64,000 bases of DNA from Ancylobacter gelatini. Lineage in GTDB: Bacteria > Pseudomonadota > Alphaproteobacteria > Rhizobiales > Xanthobacteraceae. The stretch's first letter is position 1, and each line of letters starts with the position of its first letter. Positions 11,609 to 21,202 of the stretch are shown in pieces. The DNA lies in assembly GCF_022601675.1 (NCBI RefSeq), contig NZ_JAKVIL010000009.1, positions 124,001 through 188,000 of the forward strand, given 5' to 3'. The translations under genes were made by a program, and so were the position numbers. The notes under the pieces were generated by a model. The model had not been told where the DNA came from. It saw nothing but the letters and a program-made list of their open reading frames with translations, and searched no databases.

Positions 11609-12472
11609 ATGGATAGCGTGACGGACGGCACCCGGCCCACGGAAAGCTACTATCACCTTCATCTTGTGTCGGATTCCACCGGCGAGACGCTGATCAGCGT
11701 CGGGCGCGCGGCGGCGGCGCAATATAGCGGCGTGAAACCGATCGAGCACATCTATCCGCTGGTGCGCAGCCACAAGCTGCTAGACAAGGTGATCAGCGAT
11801 ATCGAGGCCTATCCCGGCATCGTGCTCTACACGCTGACCGATCCCGAACTGCGCAACCGGCTGAAGAATTATTGCACCGACAATTCGGTTCCCGTGCTCT
11901 CGGTGCTCGCGCCGGTCGTTCGCCTGTTCCAGGCCTATCTTGGCGGTGTGCCGACACCGCGCGTGGGCGGCCAGCACCAGCTCGATGGCGACTATTTCCG
12001 CCGCATCGACGCGATGAATTTCACCGTGATGCACGACGATGGCCAGCACACCGAGGGGCTGGAAGCGGCCGATGTCGTGCTGCTCGGCATTTCGCGCTCC
12101 TCAAAGACACCCACGGCGATCTATCTCGCCAATCGTGGCATCAAGACCGCCAACATCCCGCTGGTGCCGAGTCTCCCGGTGCCGGCGGGGCTCTCGGAAC
12201 TCCGCCATCCGCTGGTGGTCGGGCTGGTGGCGAGCCCGGAGCGCGTGGTGGAAATCCGCCGCAACCGCCTGCTCGGGCTCAATGCGGCCCAGCCAAACGA
12301 TGCCTACACCGACCGCGATTCAGTGGCGGAAGAAATCGCTTTCTCGCGCCGGCTCTGCGCCAGGCATGACTGGCCGGTGATCGACGTTACCCGCCGCTCC
12401 ATCGAGGAGACAGCGGCGGCGATCATCGGGCTGCTGCAGGAGCATCGCCGCAAGCGTTCCGAGGCGCGCTAG
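11609..12472 (+). CDS. pyruvate, phosphate dikinase / PEP synthase regulatory protein (PPSR, DUF299)
   Basis: Members are bifunctional ADP-dependent kinase/phosphorylases that switch pyruvate-phosphate dikinase or PEP synthase off and on. The 287-residue protein starts with the family N-terminus YHLHLVSDSTGETL and has the nucleotide-binding loop LGISRSSKTPTAIYLANRG near residue 157. The C-terminal DVTRRSIEETAAAII is also typical. The ATG at 11609 overlaps a DnaA-box-like 9-mer; a GTG at 11618 would be a slightly shorter alternative. It is the first gene of a tight plus-strand run (maf, aroE, coaE, dnaQ). Whether the target here is PPDK or PEP synthase cannot be told from the sequence. Confidence 0.93.
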   Translation: MDSVTDGTRPTESYYHLHLVSDSTGETLISVGRAAAAQYSGVKPIEHIYPLVRSHKLLDKVISDIEAYPGIVLYTLTDPELRNRLKNYCTDNSVPVLSVLAPVVRLFQAYLGGVPTPRVGGQHQLDGDYFRRIDAMNFTVMHDDGQHTEGLEAADVVLLGISRSSKTPTAIYLANRGIKTANIPLVPSLPVPAGLSELRHPLVVGLVASPERVVEIRRNRLLGLNAAQPNDAYTDRDSVAEEIAFSRRLCARHDWPVIDVTRRSIEETAAAIIGLLQEHRRKRSEAR

Positions 12473-13102
12473 GTGAGTGACGCGGTGAGATATTCGCTGT
12501 GGCGGGCGCAGGAACCGCTGGTGCTGGCCTCGAAAAGCGCCACGCGGCGCGCCTTGCTCGCCTCCGCCGGCATTCCGGTGGAGACCGTGGATGCCCCGGT
12601 CGACGAGCGCGCGCTGGAAGCGGCTGCGGTCGCGGAAGGGGTTGGACCTGCCGGCGTCGCGTCGCGTCTCGCGGCGGCGAAAGCGCTGGCCGGCAGCGCG
12701 GCTCGGCCCGGCCGGCTGGTGCTCGGCGCCGACCAGACGCTGGCGCTGGGCGACGAGGCTTTCCATAAGCCAGCGGATCGCGCCGCCGCGGCTGCGCAGA
12801 TCGCCCGGCTGGCCGGAAAAACTCATGAGCTGCACGCCGCACTCGCGCTCGCCCGCGACGGCGAGGTGCTGTTCGAGGCCGCAGACACCGCGCATCTCGC
12901 CATGCGCCCGCTTGGTCCCGATGTGATCGCGACCTATCTCGACGCCGCGGGGGATGCGGTGCTGTCCAGTGTCGGCGCTTACCAGCTTGAGGGGCTCGGC
13001 ATTCATCTGTTCCAGACGGTCGAGGGCGCCCATTCCACCATTCTGGGCCTGCCGCTGCTGCCGCTGCTGGCCTTTCTGCGCCGGCATGGAGATGTGCTGT
13101 GA
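12473..13102 (+). CDS. maf: Maf family nucleotide pyrophosphatase
   Basis: Maf proteins hydrolyse non-canonical or pyrimidine nucleoside triphosphates to monophosphates. The 209-residue product shows LVLASKSATRRALLASAGI, an internal GADQTLALGD (catalytic Asp region), and VLSSVGAYQLEGLG near the end. The first motif is the phosphate-binding loop. GTG is the start, placed directly after the PPSR stop. The end overlaps aroE by 4 bp (GTGA), so the genes are translationally coupled. Confidence 0.92.
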   Translation: MSDAVRYSLWRAQEPLVLASKSATRRALLASAGIPVETVDAPVDERALEAAAVAEGVGPAGVASRLAAAKALAGSAARPGRLVLGADQTLALGDEAFHKPADRAAAAAQIARLAGKTHELHAALALARDGEVLFEAADTAHLAMRPLGPDVIATYLDAAGDAVLSSVGAYQLEGLGIHLFQTVEGAHSTILGLPLLPLLAFLRRHGDVL

Positions 13103-13953
13103 GTGAGACCACCCGCCGCGCCGGGATCATCGGCCATCCGGTCGCGCATTCGCGCTCGCCGCTGATCCATGGCTACTGGCTGGAAAAGCACGGCATCGAC
13201 GGCGCCTATAGCCGGCTCGACGTGGCGCCCGAGGCCATTGACGCCTTTCTCAGCGATTTCAAAGCCAGCGGCCTCGTCGGCGCCAATGTCACCGTTCCGC
13301 ATAAGGAGGCCGCGTTCCGCGCGGCCGTCGAACTCGATCCGGTTGCGGCGGCGCTGGGCGCGGTGAACACGCTGTGGCTGGAGGATGGCCGGCTGCATGG
13401 CGCCAATACCGACGTTCATGGCTTCCTCGCCAATCTCGACGCGGCGGAGCCCGATTGGGCGCGCTCGCTGGGCGAGGCGGTCGTGCTGGGTGCCGGCGGC
13501 GCCTCGCGCGCCATCGTCCACGGCCTGCTGGAGCGCGGCGTGGGGCGGGTGGCGGTGGTCAACCGCACGCTGGGCCGCGCCGAGGCGCTGCGTGAACAGT
13601 TCGGCATGCGCGTCCACCCGGTCGCCTGGCGCGACCTGCCGGGCCGCCTCGCCGGCTGCCGGCTGCTGGTCAACACCACCTCGCTCGGCATGAAGGGCCA
13701 GCCGCCGCTCGATATCGATCTGTCGCCGCTCTCCCCGGACGCGCTGGTGAGCGATGCGGTCTATGTGCCGCTGGAAACCCCGCTGCTGCGCGCCGCCAAG
13801 GCGCAGGGCCTTGCCACCGTCGACGGGCTCGGCATGCTGCTGCACCAGGCGGTGCCGGGCTTCGAGCGCTGGTTCGGCGTGCGCCCGCAGGTGACGCCGG
13901 AGCTGCGCGCGCTCGCCCTCGCCGACCTTGCCGCCAAGGGACAGCTGACGTGA
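13099..13953 (+). CDS. aroE: shikimate dehydrogenase AroE
   Basis: AroE reduces 3-dehydroshikimate to shikimate with NADPH in aromatic amino-acid synthesis. The 284-residue protein has the substrate-binding motifs [16 protein letters not shown] and [10 protein letters not shown] (catalytic Lys), the NADP-binding glycine loop [11 protein letters not shown] and the NTTSLGMKG motif. The C-terminal [18 protein letters not shown] is typical. The GTG start overlaps maf, and the stop overlaps coaE in a GTGA arrangement. Confidence 0.97.
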   Translation: MSETTRRAGIIGHPVAHSRSPLIHGYWLEKHGIDGAYSRLDVAPEAIDAFLSDFKASGLVGANVTVPHKEAAFRAAVELDPVAAALGAVNTLWLEDGRLHGANTDVHGFLANLDAAEPDWARSLGEAVVLGAGGASRAIVHGLLERGVGRVAVVNRTLGRAEALREQFGMRVHPVAWRDLPGRLAGCRLLVNTTSLGMKGQPPLDIDLSPLSPDALVSDAVYVPLETPLLRAAKAQGLATVDGLGMLLHQAVPGFERWFGVRPQVTPELRALALADLAAKGQLT

Positions 13954-14561
13954 GCGCCCGCGTCCCCTTCCGGCTCGGCCTCACCGGCTCGATCGGCATG
14001 GGCAAGTCCGCCACCGCCGCGCTGTTCCGCGAACTCGGCATCCCGGTCCATGATGCCGACGCCGCCGTCCACGCGATCTATGAGCAGGAGGGCGTCGCCC
14101 CGGTGGAGGCGGCGTTTCCCGGCGTGGCGGTCGATGGGCGGATCGATCGCGCGCGGCTCGGCCCGAAGGTGCTCGGCGACGACGCGGCGATGAAGCGGCT
14201 GGAGGCCATCGTGCATCCGCTGGTACGCGCGCGCGAACGGGCCTTTCTGGAAGCCGCGCGCGAGCAGGGCGCGCCGCTGGCCGTGCTCGACATTCCGCTG
14301 TTGTTCGAGAACGGCACGACGGGCCGGGTCGACGCGGTGGTCGTGGTCTCGGCGCCGGAAGCTGTGCAGCGCGCGCGGGTTCTTGCCCGTCCCGGCATGA
14401 CGGACGACAAATTCGCGGCGATCCTGTCGCGGCAGATGCCTGATTCGGAAAAGCGCGCTCGCGCCGATTTTATCATCGACACCAGCCGGGGGCTCGACGA
14501 TGCCCGCCGGCAGGTGGCGGCGCTGGCGGCGCGGCTGTGCGCGGGAGACGACGATGCGTGA
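13950..14561 (+). CDS. coaE: dephospho-CoA kinase CoaE
   Basis: CoaE phosphorylates the 3'-hydroxyl of dephospho-CoA, the last step of coenzyme A synthesis. The 203-residue product has the P-loop [14 protein letters not shown] at residues 10-23, the [11 protein letters not shown] motif, [11 protein letters not shown] and the [12 protein letters not shown] segment. The length matches the family. The GTG start overlaps the aroE stop by 4 bp, and the end overlaps dnaQ by 8 bp. Confidence 0.97.
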   Translation: MSARVPFRLGLTGSIGMGKSATAALFRELGIPVHDADAAVHAIYEQEGVAPVEAAFPGVAVDGRIDRARLGPKVLGDDAAMKRLEAIVHPLVRARERAFLEAAREQGAPLAVLDIPLLFENGTTGRVDAVVVVSAPEAVQRARVLARPGMTDDKFAAILSRQMPDSEKRARADFIIDTSRGLDDARRQVAALAARLCAGDDDA

Positions 14562-15255
14562 AATCGTACTCGACACGGAAACCACCGGGCTCGACCCGCT
14601 GCGGGGCGACCGGCTGGTCGAGCTGGGCTGCGTCGAGATATTGAACCGGATTCCCACCGGCCAGACCTTCCACGTCTACGTCAATCCCGAGCGCGACATG
14701 CCGGTCGAGGCGTTCAACGTCCACGGGCTTTCCGCGGAGTTCCTGTCCGACAAGCCGCTGTTCGCCGCTGTCGCGGACGACTTCCTCGCCTTTATCGGCG
14801 GCGATCCGCTGGTGATCCACAACGCGGCCTTCGACATCGGCTTTCTTAACGCCGAGTTAGGCCGGCTCGGCAAGCCGCCGCTGACCTTCGACCGGGTGGT
14901 GGACACGCTGAGCCTGGCGCGTCGCCGCCATCCCGGACAGTCGAACCGGCTGGATGACCTGATGTCGCGCTATGGCATCGATTCCTCGCGGCGCACCAAG
15001 CATGGCGCGCTGCTGGATTCGGAACTGCTGGCGGAGGTTTATGCGGAGCTCTGCGGCGGCCGGCAGACTGCGCTCGGCCTGATGGTGACGGAGAGCCGGG
15101 CCGAGATCGCCGAGCGGCGCGAGGCGGGGCCGCGCCGGCGCCCGGCGCCACTCCCGCCGCGGCTGAGCGCGGAGGAGCTGGCGGCGCACACGGCCTTCGT
15201 CGCAAGCCTGGGCGAGGCCGCGCTCTGGAAGGAATACACGGCCGGCGAGGCGTAA
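14554..15255 (+). CDS. dnaQ: DNA polymerase III epsilon subunit (3'-5' proofreading exonuclease)
   Basis: DnaQ provides the 3'-5' proofreading activity of the replicative polymerase. The 233-residue protein has the exonuclease motifs ExoI ([10 protein letters not shown], residues 6-15), ExoII ([15 protein letters not shown]) and ExoIIIe ([14 protein letters not shown]), which together hold the acidic metal ligands and catalytic His. The start at ATG 14554 is set by the conserved [10 protein letters not shown]-terminus and overlaps coaE. It is the last gene of the plus-strand run from PPSR and converges on secB. Confidence 0.97.
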   Translation: MREIVLDTETTGLDPLRGDRLVELGCVEILNRIPTGQTFHVYVNPERDMPVEAFNVHGLSAEFLSDKPLFAAVADDFLAFIGGDPLVIHNAAFDIGFLNAELGRLGKPPLTFDRVVDTLSLARRRHPGQSNRLDDLMSRYGIDSSRRTKHGALLDSELLAEVYAELCGGRQTALGLMVTESRAEIAERREAGPRRRPAPLPPRLSAEELAAHTAFVASLGEAALWKEYTAGEA

Positions 15256-15287
15256 GCCCGCGCCGCCGGCCGGGAGACGTCCGAGCC

Positions 15288-15752
15288 TCAGGAGGCGAGC
15301 ACGTTGCTCGGCTGGGTCTTGGCCATGCGCTGGCGATACAGCGTCACGAAATCGACGGGGTCGATCATCAGCGGGGGGAAGCCGCCATTGCGCACCGTGT
15401 CGGCGACGATCTGCCGGGCGAACGGGAACAGCATGCGCGGGCACTCGATCATGATGAACGGGTGCACGGTTTCCTGGGCCACGTTCTGGGCGCGGAAAAT
15501 GCCGGCATAGGAGAGTTCCAGCGCGAACAGGGTCTTGCCGCCGGATTCGGCCTTGGCCTCGATCTTCAGCTCGACCTCGAATTCGGACTCGCGCACCGGC
15601 TTGGCGCCGACATTGATCTGGATGCCGATCTGCGGCTGGCCGCCGCCGGCGAGAGATTCCGGCGCGCCGGGATTTTCGAAGGACAGGTCCTTGATGTACT
15701 GGGTCAGCACCTGCAGCGTGGGCATCGCAGTGGTGTTTTCGGTCTCGGCCAT
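15288..15752 (-). CDS. secB: protein-export chaperone SecB
   Basis: SecB is the tetrameric chaperone that keeps exported precursors unfolded and delivers them to SecA. The 154-residue protein has the family signatures [15 protein letters not shown] near the N-terminus and [33 protein letters not shown] near the C-terminus. The start is ATG 15752, preceded by GGAG; sequence further upstream is not conserved. It is divergent from the Tim44-like gene across a 333-bp gap. Confidence 0.97.
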   Translation of the reverse strand: MAETENTTAMPTLQVLTQYIKDLSFENPGAPESLAGGGQPQIGIQINVGAKPVRESEFEVELKIEAKAESGGKTLFALELSYAGIFRAQNVAQETVHPFIMIECPRMLFPFARQIVADTVRNGGFPPLMIDPVDFVTLYRQRMAKTQPSNVLAS

Positions 15753-16085
15753 CTTAAATCTCCGTGGTGCGCCTTGGTCGGCGCGTGCGCGCCGGCGCAT
15801 GTGCCGCCGGGTCGGTCAAACCGCCACGGCCGGTCTTTTCAAGCGAAGGGCGCGTGTCGCTAACACGGTTGATGGTCGCTCACAAGGCGCCAGGCCACCG
15901 CGCCGCCGCCCTATGGCCGCGTCCGCGTCCTCGCGTTCCCTTGGCCGCGTCCCCTTGGCGCAGGGTGCCCGCTTGCACTAGTGTCACAATGAATCGCCGC
16001 CCGGAGGTCACTCTTGCGTGCTTGGATGTGACCTAGCGGCACGGCAAGACTGGCCAAATCGGCTAAACGTCGTACATAGGCATTC
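15753..16085. other. intergenic region between divergent secB and Tim44-like genes
   Basis: This 333-bp stretch must hold both promoters. Its base composition is like its neighbours, no open frame has a recognisable product, and no convincing -35/-10 pair, hairpin or repeat was found. Confidence 0.6.
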
Positions 16086-16913
16086 ATGGACCGTTTCTCG
16101 CGCCCGTTCGGGCGCAGGAGGCGGCCTCACCAGACACCGAGCATTCCCGGAATTCCGGGGGTGACGAGCAGCGGCAAGAACAACGTGTTCGATATTTATA
16201 CGATCATCTTCCTGGCCTTGGCCGTGTTCATCTTCATACGGCTGCGCAGCGTGCTCGGACAGCGCACCGGGCGCGAGCGGCCGCCCTATGATCCCTATTC
16301 CCGCCGCGATGCCGCCAACGCTCCGACGGGCGCGGCCGACAAGGTGGTGAACTTCCCGGACCGCAAGGGCGAGCCGGCGGGTGTGCCCGAGCCGGTGGAG
16401 CCCGTGGATGCTGACGAGCCGGCGCCTGCGCGGTGGACGGGTGTCGCCGAGGTGGGCTCGGCGGTGGCCAACGGGCTGGACGCCATCGCCGCCCAGGAGC
16501 GCGGCTTCGACGCCAAGCACTTTCTGGAAGGCGCGCGCGGCGCTTACGAGATGATCGTGGTCGCTTTCGCCGAGGGCGACCGCGCCACGCTGAAGAACCT
16601 GCTGGCCAAGGATGTCTATGACGGCTTCAACGCCGCCATCACCGAGCGCGAATCGCGTGGCGAGAAGATGGAGACGCGCTTCGTCGGCATCCAGAAGGCG
16701 GACATCATCGAGGCGCTGGTGCGCGGGCGCACCGCGCAGATCACGCTGCGCTTCGTCTCGCAGCTCATCTCGGTGACGCGCGACAAGGCCGGCGCCGTGA
16801 TCGACGGCGACGCCGAGCAGGTGGTGGACGTCACCGATGTGTGGACCTTCTCCCGCGATGTCGGTGCCCGCGATCCAAACTGGAAGCTGGTCGCCACCGA
16901 AGCGGCTTCGTGA
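16086..16913 (+). CDS. Tim44-like domain protein
   Basis: The protein has one N-terminal transmembrane segment (DIYTIIFLALAVFIFIRLRS, about residues 36-55), a proline/charge-rich linker starting with GQRTGRERPPYDPYSRRD, and a C-terminal Tim44/TimA domain (about residues 135-275). That fold is shared with the mitochondrial import-motor protein Tim44, and alphaproteobacterial members are anchored to the inner membrane. The ATG at 16086 is used; a GTG at 16161 would shorten the positively charged N-terminus to what many relatives have. It stands 12 bp upstream of mltA, a conserved order in this bacterial group. The cellular function is not established. Confidence 0.88.
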   Translation: MDRFSRPFGRRRRPHQTPSIPGIPGVTSSGKNNVFDIYTIIFLALAVFIFIRLRSVLGQRTGRERPPYDPYSRRDAANAPTGAADKVVNFPDRKGEPAGVPEPVEPVDADEPAPARWTGVAEVGSAVANGLDAIAAQERGFDAKHFLEGARGAYEMIVVAFAEGDRATLKNLLAKDVYDGFNAAITERESRGEKMETRFVGIQKADIIEALVRGRTAQITLRFVSQLISVTRDKAGAVIDGDAEQVVDVTDVWTFSRDVGARDPNWKLVATEAAS

Positions 16914-16925
16914 GAACATGACGAG

Positions 16926-18182
16926 GTGCGCGCTCATCTCGTCATCCTCCTTGCGTCCGGCCTCATAGCGGGACTGATTGCGGCGCCCGGGGCCTTCGCC
17001 TCCGGGCATCGTCCGCTGCCCGCCCCGCTGTTCTCCCAGGCCGCGCTGGAGCCGACCCGCTTCGCCGCCCTCGACGGCTGGGAGGCCGACGATCCGCGAC
17101 CCGCGCTCGCCGCTTTCCGCAAGAGCTGCCGTGTGCTGCAGCGTGGTGCCGATGCGGCGACGCCTCCGCGCCCGATGTTCGCGGCGCTGCGCGGAATATG
17201 CCGGCACGCCGCATCCCTGCCGCGCCAGCCCTCGGAGGCGCGCGCACGCGCCTTCTTCGAGCAGCATTTCCGCCCCTTCCTCATCACCGCGATCGGCGAG
17301 CCGGGGGGATTTCTCACCGGCTATTACGAACCGGAAGTCGACGGCTCGCGCACCCGCTCGGACATCTACGCCACCCCGCTCTATGCCCGGCCGAAAGACC
17401 TTGTGCTGCGCGCCCCGCCTTCCGATGGACCACCCGCCAACAAGGGCGAGGCGTTCCGGCGTGAGGGCGACGGGCTAGTGCCCTATTACGACCGGGCCGC
17501 CATCGAGGACGGCGCGCTGAAGGAGAAGGGGCTGGAGATCGCCTGGATCAGGGATCCGGCCGACGCCTTCTTCGCCCATATCCAAGGCTCGCTCCGGGTC
17601 CGGCTGCCCGATGGCGGGGTGCTGCGGCTCAATTACGACGGCCATAACGGCCAGAGCTACACCCCGATCGGCCGGCTGCTCGTGGAGCGGGGGCTGGTGC
17701 CGCGCGAGAAGATGTCGATGGACGCGATCCGGGCCTATATTGCCGAGCACCCCGAGGAGGGGCGCGAGCTGATGCGGCAGAACCGCTCCTTCATCTTCTT
17801 CCGCGAGGCGCACGAACTCGGCCGCGACGACGGCGCGGTGGGCGCGCAGGGTCTGCCGCTGACGCCGGACCGTTCCATCGCCGTCGACCGGAACCTTCAT
17901 GTCTACGGCACGCCGTTCTATCTCGATGCCGAGCTGCCGACCGGCGCGGACGGGGCGATCGAGCCGTTCCGCCGGCTGACCGTGGCGCAGGACACCGGCT
18001 CGGCGATCGTCGGGCCGGCGCGGGCTGACATCTTCTTCGGCGCCGGCGACGAGGCCGGCTCGATCGCCGGGCGCATCCGCCATCCCGGCCGCTTCGCCAT
18101 ATTGCTGCCCAAGGCACTCGACTTCACCCGCGCCAGGGCGCCGCTGCCGCCCGCCCGCCCGAACATTCCGGGAGCGGAATGA
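16926..18182 (+). CDS. mltA: membrane-bound lytic murein transglycosylase A (MltA)
   Basis: MltA cleaves the glycan strands of peptidoglycan to 1,6-anhydromuropeptides. The 418-residue protein has an N-terminal secretion signal (hydrophobic to about residue 24, ending GAFASG). It then has the MltA domain with FLTGYYEPEVDGS and a C-terminal 3D domain holding three aspartates (QDTGSAIVGPARADIFFGAG, then DEAGS). No lipobox cysteine is visible, so it is probably periplasmic rather than lipid-anchored. GTG is the start, and the stop overlaps the smr start by 4 bp. Confidence 0.93.
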   Translation: MRAHLVILLASGLIAGLIAAPGAFASGHRPLPAPLFSQAALEPTRFAALDGWEADDPRPALAAFRKSCRVLQRGADAATPPRPMFAALRGICRHAASLPRQPSEARARAFFEQHFRPFLITAIGEPGGFLTGYYEPEVDGSRTRSDIYATPLYARPKDLVLRAPPSDGPPANKGEAFRREGDGLVPYYDRAAIEDGALKEKGLEIAWIRDPADAFFAHIQGSLRVRLPDGGVLRLNYDGHNGQSYTPIGRLLVERGLVPREKMSMDAIRAYIAEHPEEGRELMRQNRSFIFFREAHELGRDDGAVGAQGLPLTPDRSIAVDRNLHVYGTPFYLDAELPTGADGAIEPFRRLTVAQDTGSAIVGPARADIFFGAGDEAGSIAGRIRHPGRFAILLPKALDFTRARAPLPPARPNIPGAE

Positions 18183-18802
18183 TGGCGGAAGGGGACGAGA
18201 AACCGTCTGGCCCGCGCCGGCGGCGCCCGCTGCGGCCGGATGAGAAGCAGCTCTGGGAGCATGTCACCCGCTCCGTGCGCGAGATGCGCCCGGCGCCCAA
18301 GCGCCGTCCCGCCGCGCCGGTGATCGAGGAGGCGGTGACGGCGGCTGCCGCGCCGCCGGAAAAGCTCGCCAAACCCGCGAAGGCGGCGCCCCTGAAGCCC
18401 GTTCCGCCGCCGAAAACGCCGTCTCCGCCACCGCTGGCGCCGCTGGAGCCGAAGACCCGCCGCCGCCTGTCGCGCGGGGCGGAGGTCGATGCCCGGCTCG
18501 ATCTGCACGGCCTGACACAGGGTGCCGCCCATTCCCGGCTCAATGCCTTCCTGCGCGGCGCGCAGGGCGCGGGCCATTCGCTGGTGCTGGTGATCACCGG
18601 CAAGGGCTCGTCCGGACCCGCGGAGGGCGCGATGCTGTTTCAGGGCGAGGGCCGCGGCGTTCTGCGACGGCTGGTGCCGCAATGGCTCTCCGCGCCGGAG
18701 ATGCGCGGCATCGTGATCGGCTTCGAGACCGCCGCCCGGGGCCATGGCGGCGAGGGCGCGCTCTATGTGCGGGTGCGCCGGATGCGAGGGGACGGACGAT
18801 GA
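18179..18802 (+). CDS. Smr/MutS2-domain protein
   Basis: The 207-residue protein has a basic, proline/alanine-rich N-terminal half and a C-terminal Smr domain (about residues 95-205). The domain carries the diagnostic ARLDLHGLTQGAA motif and LVLVITGKG. Smr domains bind or nick nucleic acids and occur alone or at the end of MutS2; the substrate here is unknown. Two adjacent ATG codons (18179, 18182) serve as start, overlapping mltA. Its own stop overlaps the next gene by 4 bp, so mltA-smr-xre form one unit. Confidence 0.9.
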   Translation: MMAEGDEKPSGPRRRRPLRPDEKQLWEHVTRSVREMRPAPKRRPAAPVIEEAVTAAAAPPEKLAKPAKAAPLKPVPPPKTPSPPPLAPLEPKTRRRLSRGAEVDARLDLHGLTQGAAHSRLNAFLRGAQGAGHSLVLVITGKGSSGPAEGAMLFQGEGRGVLRRLVPQWLSAPEMRGIVIGFETAARGHGGEGALYVRVRRMRGDGR

Positions 18803-19164
18803 CACCGTTCGGCCGCCGCATGCGCGAAATGCGCGCCGAGCGCGGGGTCACGCTGTCGCAGATGGCCGAGCAGATCGGGGTCTCGGCCGCCTATCTCTCG
18901 GCGCTGGAGCACGGCAAGCGCGGCCAGCCGACCTGGCTCATGCTCCAGCGCATCATGACCTATTTCAACGTCATCTGGGACGAGGCGGAGGCGCTGCGCA
19001 TGCTGGCGGAGATGTCCGACCCGCGTGTGGTGGTGGACACCGCCGGCCTGTCGCCCGAGGCGACCGAGCTTGCCAATCTGCTGGCCCGCCAGATCGCGAT
19101 CCTTCCGCCCGAGGCGGTCGCCGAGCTGCTCGGCCGGCTGAAGATCCTGAGCCGGCCGGGCTGA
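18799..19164 (+). CDS. XRE-family helix-turn-helix transcriptional regulator
   Basis: The 121-residue protein has an N-terminal HTH_3 domain (residues 4-60) with the recognition region VTLSQMAEQIGVSAAYLSALEHGKRG, then a short helical tail. Family members bind operators near their own genes, but no target is evident. The ATG overlaps the smr stop by 4 bp. It is conserved in this position beside MltA and Smr in related bacteria, from general knowledge of the region, which hints at a cell-envelope or chromosome-linked role that is not proven. Confidence 0.88.
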   Translation: MTPFGRRMREMRAERGVTLSQMAEQIGVSAAYLSALEHGKRGQPTWLMLQRIMTYFNVIWDEAEALRMLAEMSDPRVVVDTAGLSPEATELANLLARQIAILPPEAVAELLGRLKILSRPG

Positions 19165-19170
19165 GGGCGC

Positions 19171-19186
19171 CGTTTCACGTGAAACC
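19171..19186. promoter_or_regulatory. parS-like site 4 (perfect 14-bp core)
   Basis: CGTTTCACGTGAAACC contains the perfect palindromic core GTTTCACGTGAAAC with both outermost bases changed. It lies in the 64-bp gap between convergent xre and hslU, on the opposite side of the putative origin from the other three sites and about 17 kb from parS site 1. Confidence 0.85.
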
Positions 19187-19187
19187 G

Positions 19188-19209
19188 CCCCCGGCCGCGA
19201 GGCCGGGGG
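19188..19209. terminator. hairpin between convergent xre and hslU
   Basis: The arms CCCCCGGCC and GGCCGGGGG (9 bp, perfect) enclose a GCGA tetraloop of the stable GNRA type. Only a weak T-rich tail follows (TATCGTTTCG). Its position between two convergent genes suits a two-way terminator. Confidence 0.65.
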
Positions 19210-19228
19210 GTATCGTTTCGTGACCGAA

Positions 19229-20539
19229 TCAGAGGATGAAGCGGCTGAGGTCGGTGTTGCTGGCGAGGTCCGTCACCCGGTCGCGGACATAGGCGCCATC
19301 GATCACCACGGTCTCGCCGGAACGGTCGGTGGCGGTGAAGGACAGGTCGTCGAGCACGCGCTCGATCACGGTCTGCAGCCGCCGCGCACCGATGTTCTCG
19401 ACCGAGCCGTTCACCTGCACCGCGATGTCGGCGAGCGCCTCGACCGCGTCCTCGGTCACTTCCAGCGTCACGCCTTCGGTGCCCATCAGCGCCACCGACT
19501 GCTTGACCAGGCTGGCCTCGGTCTCGGTGAGGATGCGCTTGAAGTCCTCGCGGGTCAGCGCTTCCAGTTCGACGCGGATCGGCAGGCGGCCCTGAAGCTC
19601 GGGCAGCAGGTCCGACGGCTTGGAGACATGGAACGCGCCCGAGGCGATGAACAGGATGTGGTCGGTCTTCACCGGGCCGTGCTTGGTGGAGACGGTGGTG
19701 CCCTCGATCAGCGGCAGCAGGTCGCGCTGCACGCCCTCGCGTGACACATCGGCGCCGCCGCGGCGCTCGGAACCGGCGATCTTGTCGATTTCGTCCAGAA
19801 ACACGATCCCGTTCTCCTCGACCGCGCGGATCGCCTCCTGAACGGTGGCTTCCTGGTCGATCAGCTTGTCGGCCTCTTCCGACAGCAACAGCGGATGGGC
19901 TTCCTTGACGGTGACGCGGCGCGGGCGTGAGCGGCCGCCAAACGCCTTGCCGAGCATGTCGCCGATGTTCACTGCGCCCATATGCGCGCCCGGCATGCCG
20001 GGTATCTCGAACATCGGCATGCCCTGGCCGCCGCCGGACGAAATCTCGACCTCGACTTCCTTGTCGTCGAGCAGCCCGTCGCGAAGCTTCTTGCGGAAGC
20101 TCTCGCGGGTGCCGGGCGAGGCGGTGGCGCCGACCAGAGCGTCGAGCACGCGCTCCTCGGCGGCGAGATGCGCCTTGGCCTCGACATCCTTGCGGCGGAC
20201 TTCCCGCACCAGCCCGATGCCGATCTCCACGAGGTCGCGCACGATCTGCTCGACGTCGCGGCCGACATAGCCGACCTCGGTGAACTTGGTGGCCTCGACC
20301 TTGAGGAAGGGGGCGCCGGCCAGCTTGGCGAGGCGGCGGGAAATCTCGGTCTTGCCGACGCCGGTGGGGCCGATCATCAGGATGTTCTTGGGCAGAACCT
20401 CCTCGCGCAGATGGCCTTCGAGCTGCTGGCGCCGCCAGCGGTTGCGCAGGGCGATCGCCACCGCGCGCTTGGCCTTGTGCTGGCCGACGATGTAGCGGTC
20501 GAGTTCGGAGACGATTTCGCGAGGCGAGAAATTGGTCAT
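19229..20539 (-). CDS. hslU: ATP-dependent protease ATPase subunit HslU (ClpY)
   Basis: HslU is the AAA+ unfoldase that feeds substrates into the HslV peptidase. The 436-residue protein has Walker [20 protein letters not shown] near residue 56, the GYVGRDVE pore loop, an inserted I domain, Walker [11 protein letters not shown] and the C-terminal arginine-rich helix ending RFIL, which inserts into HslV. The length is typical. It follows hslV by 36 bp on the same strand. Confidence 0.98.
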   Translation of the reverse strand: MTNFSPREIVSELDRYIVGQHKAKRAVAIALRNRWRRQQLEGHLREEVLPKNILMIGPTGVGKTEISRRLAKLAGAPFLKVEATKFTEVGYVGRDVEQIVRDLVEIGIGLVREVRRKDVEAKAHLAAEERVLDALVGATASPGTRESFRKKLRDGLLDDKEVEVEISSGGGQGMPMFEIPGMPGAHMGAVNIGDMLGKAFGGRSRPRRVTVKEAHPLLLSEEADKLIDQEATVQEAIRAVEENGIVFLDEIDKIAGSERRGGADVSREGVQRDLLPLIEGTTVSTKHGPVKTDHILFIASGAFHVSKPSDLLPELQGRLPIRVELEALTREDFKRILTETEASLVKQSVALMGTEGVTLEVTEDAVEALADIAVQVNGSVENIGARRLQTVIERVLDDLSFTATDRSGETVVIDGAYVRDRVTDLASNTDLSRFIL

Positions 20540-20575
20540 GCGGGTTCCTTCACGCGGGGAGGCGACCGGGCGGGA

Positions 20576-21121
20576 TCAGCCGATCGATTCCACGACCACG
20601 TTCTGGTTGGTGTAGATGCAGATGTCGGCGGCGATGGCGAGGCTCTTGCGCACGATCTCCTCCGGGCTCTTGCCGCTGTCGGCGAGCGCGCGGGCGGCAG
20701 CGAGCGCGAAGGAGCCGCCCGAGCCGATGGCGGCGATGCCGTTCTCCGGCTCCAGCACGTCGCCGGTGCCGGTGAGCACCAGTGTGATATTCGCGTCGGC
20801 GACGATCATCATCGCCTCGAGCCGGCGCAGATAGCGGTCGGTGCGCCAGTCCTTGGCGAGTTCGACCGCGGCGCGCTGGAGCTGGCCGGGATACTGCTCC
20901 AGCTTGGCTTCCAGCCGCTCGAACAGGGTGAAGGCATCGGCCGTGGCGCCGGCGAAGCCGCCAATGACATCGCCGCGCCCGAGCCGGCGCACCTTGCGGG
21001 CATTGGACTTCATCACCGTGGCGCCGAGCGTCACCTGGCCGTCGCCGCCAATGGTCACGCGGCCACCCTCGCGCACGGAGACGATGGTGGTGCCGTAAAT
21101 GGTGTCGGGGGAATGGTTCAT
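20576..21121 (-). CDS. hslV: ATP-dependent protease peptidase subunit HslV (ClpQ)
   Basis: HslV is the proteasome-like threonine peptidase of the HslUV machine. The 181-residue product carries a ten-residue propeptide ([10 protein letters not shown]) before the mature [10 protein letters not shown] start, so Thr11 should be the catalytic nucleophile after processing. GGDGQVTLG and the [14 protein letters not shown] region are also typical. ATG 21121, with GGAG seven bases upstream, is chosen over earlier in-frame codons. Confidence 0.98.
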   Translation of the reverse strand: MNHSPDTIYGTTIVSVREGGRVTIGGDGQVTLGATVMKSNARKVRRLGRGDVIGGFAGATADAFTLFERLEAKLEQYPGQLQRAAVELAKDWRTDRYLRRLEAMMIVADANITLVLTGTGDVLEPENGIAAIGSGGSFALAAARALADSGKSPEEIVRKSLAIAADICIYTNQNVVVESIG

Positions 21122-21202
21122 GAGGGACTCCGGTACAGAGCCCATACTTAGGAAGCCGTTGCCCCGATGCAACATCCGGACGCGGGGCGGGCCCGCGACC
21201 TT

